64,000 nucleotides of DNA from Tetraselmis striata. Its lineage: Eukaryota > Chlorophyta > Chlorodendrophyceae > Chlorodendrales > Chlorodendraceae. The translations under genes were made by a program, and so were the position numbers. The stretch spans positions 89,058-153,057 of the forward strand of contig VCJN01001983.1 of assembly GCA_006384855.1 (NCBI GenBank), written 5' to 3'. This document shows positions 58,009 through 64,000 of this stretch, piece after piece. The notes under the pieces are model-generated. The model made no database searches. It saw only the letters and a program-made list of their open reading frames with translations, and was not told the origin of the DNA. The stretch's first letter is position 1. The number at the start of each line of letters is the position of its first letter.

Positions 58009-61000
58009 AACACACACACACACACATGAAGACCTGTCTGCCCCCTTTCCCCTGGCGTGGCGGGTCTGCCTTGCCGGCTGAGGTGATGGCTGACTGGTGA
58101 CCGGACCGCTGCTCCTCCCCCTCCCTCTTCCCTTTACCGCCCTCTTCCATCCCCCAATCCACCCCACCGCCACCACCACCACCACCGTGCTTCCCCTTCC
58201 TTGCTTTGCAGCTGTCAGACATAGTGGTGGCGCCCAGCTCGGAGATACTTGAGTGGCTGCAGCATCGTGGATGGAAGCTGCCACCGACTGCCGTCGTCTC
58301 TGGCTGGTTCCCCATGGCCAAGTGAGCTCCCCTCCCCCCCTTTCGCGGGCCCTCTATTCCTGCCGGCCGGCTGAGGCTGAGGCTGAGGCTGCGCCTGGCT
58401 TTGTGTTCGTCTGCTGGGACTGTTGTGCGCAGGCTGCCATGGCTGCCACCTGCGCCGCGGCAGACGGTGGCGCAGTACCTCAAGGGCGGCGTGGAGGACG
58501 ACGCTGCCATCGAGCTGGTGGGGGGGCGCCGAAGTCCCCTCCCCCCCTTCCCCTAGGTCACCCACGTGAGATATTTAAGGCGGTGTCACCTGCACTGCCA
58601 CATGTTGTAAACCACTGATCACTTGTCGTACTCTAAGAGCTGTTGTGTTTGTCGTCAATATAATATTCTAGAGGGTGGGGGTATGTCCTGGCTCCCGGTT
58701 GATGCCCGCCATCACCATGTACAATCAAGTTAATGCCCCACCATGTAGCTCGCGTGTTGTGTTGCCATGTGGAAAGAGAAAAGGAAAGAGCATTGCTCCC
58801 CCCCCCCCCCCCCCCCCCCTCTGCAGCCGTCCTTCTGCCAATTCGACAAATCTCTATGGTAGGTAATGATGGGGCTGCTTGACGCCGCCACTGGGCTGTA
58901 CCGCCACTGAGGGCTTGCCGGATGCGGTTGGCGCAGGTGTACCTGGGGGAGCTCAGCATGCGGAAGGGGCTCCCGCTCTTCTGCTCTGCTATCTCTGGGT
59001 GCGAGAAGGGCCACTATCCCCCCCCCCCCCCCCCCCCCGGGGCGGCCCCTCCCTCGACCCCAAACCCTCATGCCGCAACATGCACCGCCTGATTGACACT
59101 GAATTGTAATTTTGCTGCTGTCTTCCGCTTAAGCCTTAATAGGGCCTGCCATCTAGCTGCCACTTACTATGCGCCGATTATCCTCCGATGCGTCCCTGAT
59201 GTCCGAGACCCTCCCCGCCCCCCTCCCAACTGCGCTGCCCGCTATGCCATCCGTGTCCGAGCTCGCACTACTAGTCGCATCCATCAAGGCCGATCTAACC
59301 AGTGCTATGCTCTCCCCCACTCTATCCACCCTTCCCACCCACTATATCCCTCCTATCCAGACTGCTCAAGTCCTCCGCAGAGGTGCCGCCCATCTCGGTC
59401 ACAGTCATCGGGGAGGACGTGACCATGTACACGCCGCGCCTGGGCGACAAGGAGGTGTCCGGTGAGGAGCGCGGCGCTGCTGGGTTCACAGGAAGGGGGC
59501 AGGGCGGGGGGGGGGGGGGGGGGGGGGTCGCCTCACCATGCACAGCACAACAGCATAGCCCAACTGCCATATGATCATGGCCAAATGCTCGCAAGTACCA
59601 TAACTAAGGCCATCGTCTTGTAAGTTCCTTATTATGCAGGTTATCAACTAACCTTAGATTTCCAATCAGAAAGCTACTAGAACTTGGCGGGGACTCGCCG
59701 AGTGTGTATTGTCAGGCTGTGGGGACGATGGTAGGCCCTGATGTCAACAGCTTTGCAGGCCACCACATGCTCGGCAGGCCGCCATAGTCGCCGGGGGTGA
59801 CTACATGCGTATTTTGCGTGCTGTTGCGCGCCATGGCAGGGCGGCAATTCCTGGAGGAGCAGCAGCGCGTGTGGCAGGGCCTTCCCGGCAGCGTCTTCCG
59901 GGGATTGGCTTTCCTGGTGGGTGCGAGGTTGTGCGGCCGTCGTGTTCGTGTCTCGAGATCCCCCCCCCCTTCCCCCCCCGGGGGGCGGCCGGCCGGCTGG
60001 CCTTTCCTTCTAGCAAGCGATCTAACCTTTGATGTCATGTCAACGCGCCACCTGTACCTCTTACTATGGGCCGCAGGAGCACCAGCGCACGCCGGGGATG
60101 CTGGCCTACCTGAACGCCACCCAGTCCCCGCATTGCGGTGCTGCCGGCGCCAGCGGTAAATCCCCCTCCGCGCTGCCAATTATCCCCCCCCCCCCCACCC
60201 CCGCGGCCCCCGGCCCCCTCTACCAAGGAACCCGTCGCGCTCCTGGGGAGCTGATCCTGTGGGGGGAGGGTGCTATGGCTGATGATGCGCTTGGCTGGGT
60301 GTCTCTGGCAGGAGAGCGGCGGCTTCACGATGGCAGAGCTGCTGCTGCAGGGACTGCCGTTCCTCGCCAGCAACACCCCTCTCGCGCGCAGCCTCATCGC
60401 GGCAGAGTCGCACGTGGGTTGCCCCCCCAACCCCCTCTGTTCCCAACTTATGTATGCCTCCTCGACTTGCTAGCTGTCTGACCTGCCATGCCACTCGAGG
60501 AGAGTCAAGGTATCCGTGGCCCCGCCCCCCGCTCTCTCTATCTCTCCAAATCCCACCTTTCATTGCCATAGCCAATCAGGCAACACATCCCGGCGGCATG
60601 CAGCACAACGTGATACACGTCAACATTCCGCAAGGATTGATGCTTGTGTGTTCCCGCAAATCGATGCCTCCTTCCACATCAACGCCAATTGTCTAGCGAC
60701 TCTGACCTCCACACCCCGCCGCCGCAGGAGGCCAATCTGTTCACCCCACAGCACGCGCGCTGACCCGGGCGCTGCAGCAGGCTGCCTCGGCGCGCGGCGT
60801 GACTGTGCCCAGGTCAGCAGCCACCCCGCGCCTGCCTCTGCTGGCATCCGCTGAATCGGCAGCCGCCTTGCCTTTGGCGTGACAGTCTTGCGCCCCCCCC
60901 CCCCCCCCCGACGCGTCTTGGCACAGGCCATCCGCTGCGCTGGTGGCCTCCGAGCCCAGCTGGGCGCCTGGCACGCGGCGCTGTCCGCCGTGAAGGGTCG

Positions 61001-63919
61001 TGTTCAGACGCTTTTGGACCCGGTGGATGAGCCGCTGGCCCAGAAAGGGGCGGCCGCGCTCTTCCCGCCCGGCGTCCACGTGCTGGCCTCCTCCTTTGAC
61101 GCAGCGCTCGAGGTTGCGGCGGGTGCTGAGAAGGCCGCGCAGGCCGCATCCACGGCGGGAAGGGCTTCTCCACGTGCGCGCCGTCGCTGCCCCCACCGCC
61201 CCCACCACTCCAGTACTGCGCTTGCATGACAATCCGCCGGCATTCAGCGGCCAATGCGCACCTTTGGGTTTTGTGCCTACATATTATAATGCAATTCTAT
61301 ATATTGCGTAAATTGTTTATATATTATCCAGCGAAGCGTCGATTTTTCGGCGGTGAGCATTATTACCGTACCCGTATAGATAGAGCAGCGGATCGGGCCT
61401 ATAGGTGCATGACTAACGCGGTTATCTACTGGCATAGACTACTAAGTACTATAATTCACCCACCCGCCCGCCGCCCGCCCGCCCACGGTCCTTAATTACA
61501 CAGCCGTCCGATTACGATCTCACGGCTGGGAGGCTATGAGTACTGGTACTCGCTACTCGCTGCTGGTAATGGAAAAAAAACTCTGGTACTTCAAAGCGCT
61601 GGCAATGCGAACGCTCGCTGCTGGTACTGGTACTCGCTACTCGCTGCTGGTACTGCTGGTACTACTGGTACTGGTACTGGTACTCGCTACTCGCTGCTGG
61701 TACTGCTGGTACTACTGGTACTGGTACTCGCTACTCGCTGCTGGGAATGGAAAATAAAACCTCTGGTACTTCAAAGCGCTGGCAATGCAATTCACGGAAC
61801 TGTAGGCCAGTGATAGAGAACCCATTCTTTTAAATTTTTCTGAAAAATCGACGCATCGCTGATTCAACTGTCAAGTTACTTCATACTGCAATTGTTTTTA
61901 ACCCCCTCTCACCGAAGTGGTAATGAAAAACTGTATCTATCAGGACATGCGACAGAATACACCACGAACATAGCACGGAATCTTCGACTCGATGGTGCAA
62001 AACAAGGCATTGTATTTGTGACCCGCGAATCCAATTGGTTGTAACGGCAATGGTGTCTGTCTGTCTGTGTCTGCATGTATGCAGGAGCGCGGTCACCTCT
62101 GTGCTGGAGGCTGCCGGGCATGAGGGGCTGCCCACCGTGAGCGTGGTGCTCGTGACCTACAACCGCGCGGAGCTGTGTGCAGCACGCGCTCGCCAGCTTG
62201 CGCCAGCAGGTAACTCCCGACGGTGCTTTCACATCACCCTGCACGGCCCGGTACACCTCCGACAAGTACTGAACCCAACTCAGAAATCATACAACTCAGA
62301 AACAAACTCAGAAAAGGACAATGACCAACACAAAATAACTCAACTCAGAAAAGGACAAATGGCGCTCCTCCTGTACACCAAAACATACACCGACATCACC
62401 CGCATACATTCTGAAGATAAGGAATTGGTGCGCGGCAAGCTCACAGGTGCCAAGTGCTGACATTGTCCGAGTACCCTCGGCATTTTCATAGGTCTATATT
62501 CAGAACAGTTCGCATTATTTCTCGTAAAGCAGAGGACCCCAAAGCCCTGAGCCCCCAACGCATTGCCTGCATATTCCTGTGCATGATGTTAGTGCCCTAG
62601 CAGCATTCGGCTCTACTCGGGCAATGCGCAGCCTGTCTGCCGTTGCGCTGACCACGCTCGCACTCCATTGCCCTGTCCGTCGCCCCCGAGCAGGACTACC
62701 CGGCAGGCAAGCTCGAGGTGGTGCTGGTGGACGATGGCTCCTCCGCCACGGACGCGCTGGCGCTGCTGGCGGATCTCGAGGCGCAGGTAGCGCCGCCCCT
62801 CACTGACTGCGGAGAACTGCCCACCCACGGCATCTCACCTACCAGGAGCAGACCGAGTCCTCTAGTCAAAGTCCCAGCGGCTCTGCTCGCCGGGTTTCTT
62901 TTTTCGTGTCATGGAACCGCTGGCATCAGCTCGGCACCCGCCCCTGACGCTCCGCCGCCCTGTGCCCCTCAGGATCACTGGTTCTCACAGGCTGGCTGGA
63001 AGGTGGTGCGCTCCCCTGGCGGCTACCTGGGCAACGCCAGGAACCGCGGCGCTCAGGTCGGCCCTCTCACCACCGAGCTCTCGCCGCCTGCCTGCGCCCG
63101 CATCCCGACTGCGCTCCCCGCATGCCGGCATCATCACACCGCGCCCAACACTCAATGATGCTGCCTGACACTGTCCATCGATACCATGAAGACCGTGCAG
63201 GAAGACCCCCCCCCCCCCCCCCCCCTCTTTTATGTTGCCGCAGACCGCTGCGCGCCGCGGCTGACTTGATGCTTCGCCCTGTGTTGCCTCTCGCAACTGC
63301 TCGCAGGTGGCCGCCGGGCAGTGGTTGATGTTCATGGACGACGACAACGTCGCCAAGCCGCAGGAGGTGTCCACTTTCGTTGCCGCCGCAGTCAGCAGCG
63401 GCGCGGAGGTGCAGTCCCCCCCCCCCCCCCCCCCCGGCCATTTGATGGACTGGTCTGAATCGATGATGGGTTTTCCGGCTGCCTTGCACCAGGCCTCCGG
63501 TATCTGAGCCCAGCGCGGTCCGCCGCTCCCCTCCGCGCGCAGGTGCTTACCTGCTTCAATGACTACCTGCCCGACGGCACCGGGGCGCCCGGCCCCGACA
63601 CCGCCCCCTCCGGTCGCTACATACCCCTCGGGGGCTCCTCCACGCCAGTGTCTTCCGCAACGCCGTCGGTGACGCCAACGCCATGTTTAAGGCATCCGTC
63701 CTGCGGGTCTGCCCCCCCCCCCCCCCCCCCCCCGGGACTCTCTTCTCCCATTGGCCGATGTTGCTGACGGCACCGCCAGCTCCACATGCCTGCGCTGCTC
63801 ACGCTTGGATGTTTGTTGCCGCTGCCTGGCTCGCAGGAGCTGGGCGGCTGGGCCGAGGACGACGCGTACGCTGTGCAGGACTGGGACTGCTGAGCGCCGC
63901 CACACTGCGCGGGTTCAAG
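56384..63919 (+). CDS. Two-domain glycosyltransferase (GT-B then GT-2), at least 22 exons, 3' end beyond the window
   Basis: Exons: 56384-56494, 56604-56741, 56911-57015, 57119-57199, 57324-57458, 57560-57638, 57843-57937, 58212-58321, 58433-58517, 58937-58998, 59361-59461, 59840-59916, 60077-60137, 60312-60413, 60728-60812, 60927-about 61150, 62085-62209, 62694-62786, 62973-63056, 63307-63408, 63543-63706, 63837-63919. The first exon encodes a signal or signal-anchor (PSVATVICLLVAAGGFRAG), so a secretory-pathway location is likely. The first half is GT-B-like: NVVLVLDYSSG, SDIVVAPSSEILEWLQHRGW and a GT-4-type ESGGFTMAELLLQGLPFLAS. The second half is a family-2 GT-A domain: LPTVSVVLVTYNRAEL, EVVLVDDGSS and FMDDDN with the DXD-type metal site. 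Both act on sugar donors; substrates are unknown. Up to exon 12 all phases close. From 60 kb on, several exons need one extra base to stay in frame (see findings). Confidence 0.75.
57976..58025. repeat. CA microsatellite in an intron
   Basis: Two (CA)n runs of about 30 and 15 bp in intron 7 of the glycosyltransferase gene. Confidence 0.95.
61320..61890 (-). repeat. Dispersed repeat in intron 16, inverted copy of 34.2-35.9 kb
   Basis: Read on the minus strand it carries, in order, the blocks of 34230-34345 and 35520-35880, but without the 1.2 kb that separates them there. It includes a tandem CTGGTACTGCTGGTACTACT-type stretch at 61620-61750. A possible LTR or other non-coding mobile repeat. 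Confidence 0.65.
63713..63733. repeat. C-run, representative of intronic homopolymers
   Basis: C-runs of 15-36 bp also occur in this gene's introns at about 56555, 58798, 59018, 60895, 63207, 63416 and 63967, plus one G-run at 59507. The same holds for introns of the other host genes. Confidence 0.9.
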
Positions 63920-64000
63920 GTCGGTCCCAGGGCGGGGGCGGTGGGGACGAGCCCTCGGCCGCTGCGCCCCCCCCCCCCCCCCCCCCCCCCCCACCCCCCC

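Overview
This is nuclear DNA from a eukaryote, most likely a GC-rich green alga (chlorophyte). The evidence is host genes broken by many short introns with GTGCG- or GTGAG-type donors, a plant-type plastid dihydropyrimidine dehydrogenase (PYD1) with a transit peptide, and a transposon mix typical of algae: tyrosine-recombinase (DIRS/PAT/Ngaro-like) retroelements, a Copia element, a LINE, tRNA-derived SINEs and a long terminal-inverted-repeat element. Long C or G mononucleotide runs sit in most host introns. The species cannot be named from sequence alone.

Host genes. (1) 411-3197 (+), six exons, a MYND zinc finger joined to a CS (p23/NudC-like) domain, 298 aa. (2) 3511-3945 (-), a possible two-exon 77-aa protein. 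(3) 10490-13848 (+), six exons, a two-CCCH-finger protein of 465 aa, ZC3H11A-like at its N terminus. (4) 14318-18077 (-), seven exons, an ABHD18-family alpha/beta hydrolase of 404 aa with an intact Ser-Asp-His set. (5) 24402-26137 (+), four exons, PYD1, 434 aa. (6) 27154-27756 (-), an unrecognised 200-aa protein. (7) 56384 to beyond the window end (+), at least 22 exons, a two-part glycosyltransferase (GT-B fold followed by a family-2 GT-A domain) carrying several apparent one-base deletions. For genes 1, 3, 4 and 5 the exon model was built by hand and every splice phase closes, which is strong internal support.

Mobile DNA fills the rest. 5536-8646: an element with ~190-bp direct terminal repeats, a Gag-like ORF and a tyrosine recombinase but no reverse transcriptase. 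18655-23010: a decayed DIRS-like reverse transcriptase/RNase H element between diverged direct repeats, with no recombinase seen. 23055-23690: two SINE copies in inverted orientation. 29111-36513: a decayed Copia element. 36956-40334: a short tandem array followed by a broken gene carrying a GHTHE-type motif. 40.9-44.8 kb: fragments of a possible transposase. 45.3 kb: a methyltransferase-like fragment. 47.6-49.2 kb: a 5'-truncated LINE.

The most unusual object is 49737-55891. It is a 6.15-kb element with ~260-bp terminal inverted repeats, repeated subterminal blocks, two intact ORFs of unknown family (214 and 434 codons) and a ~1-kb internal inverted duplication of the second ORF that would fold into a long RNA hairpin.
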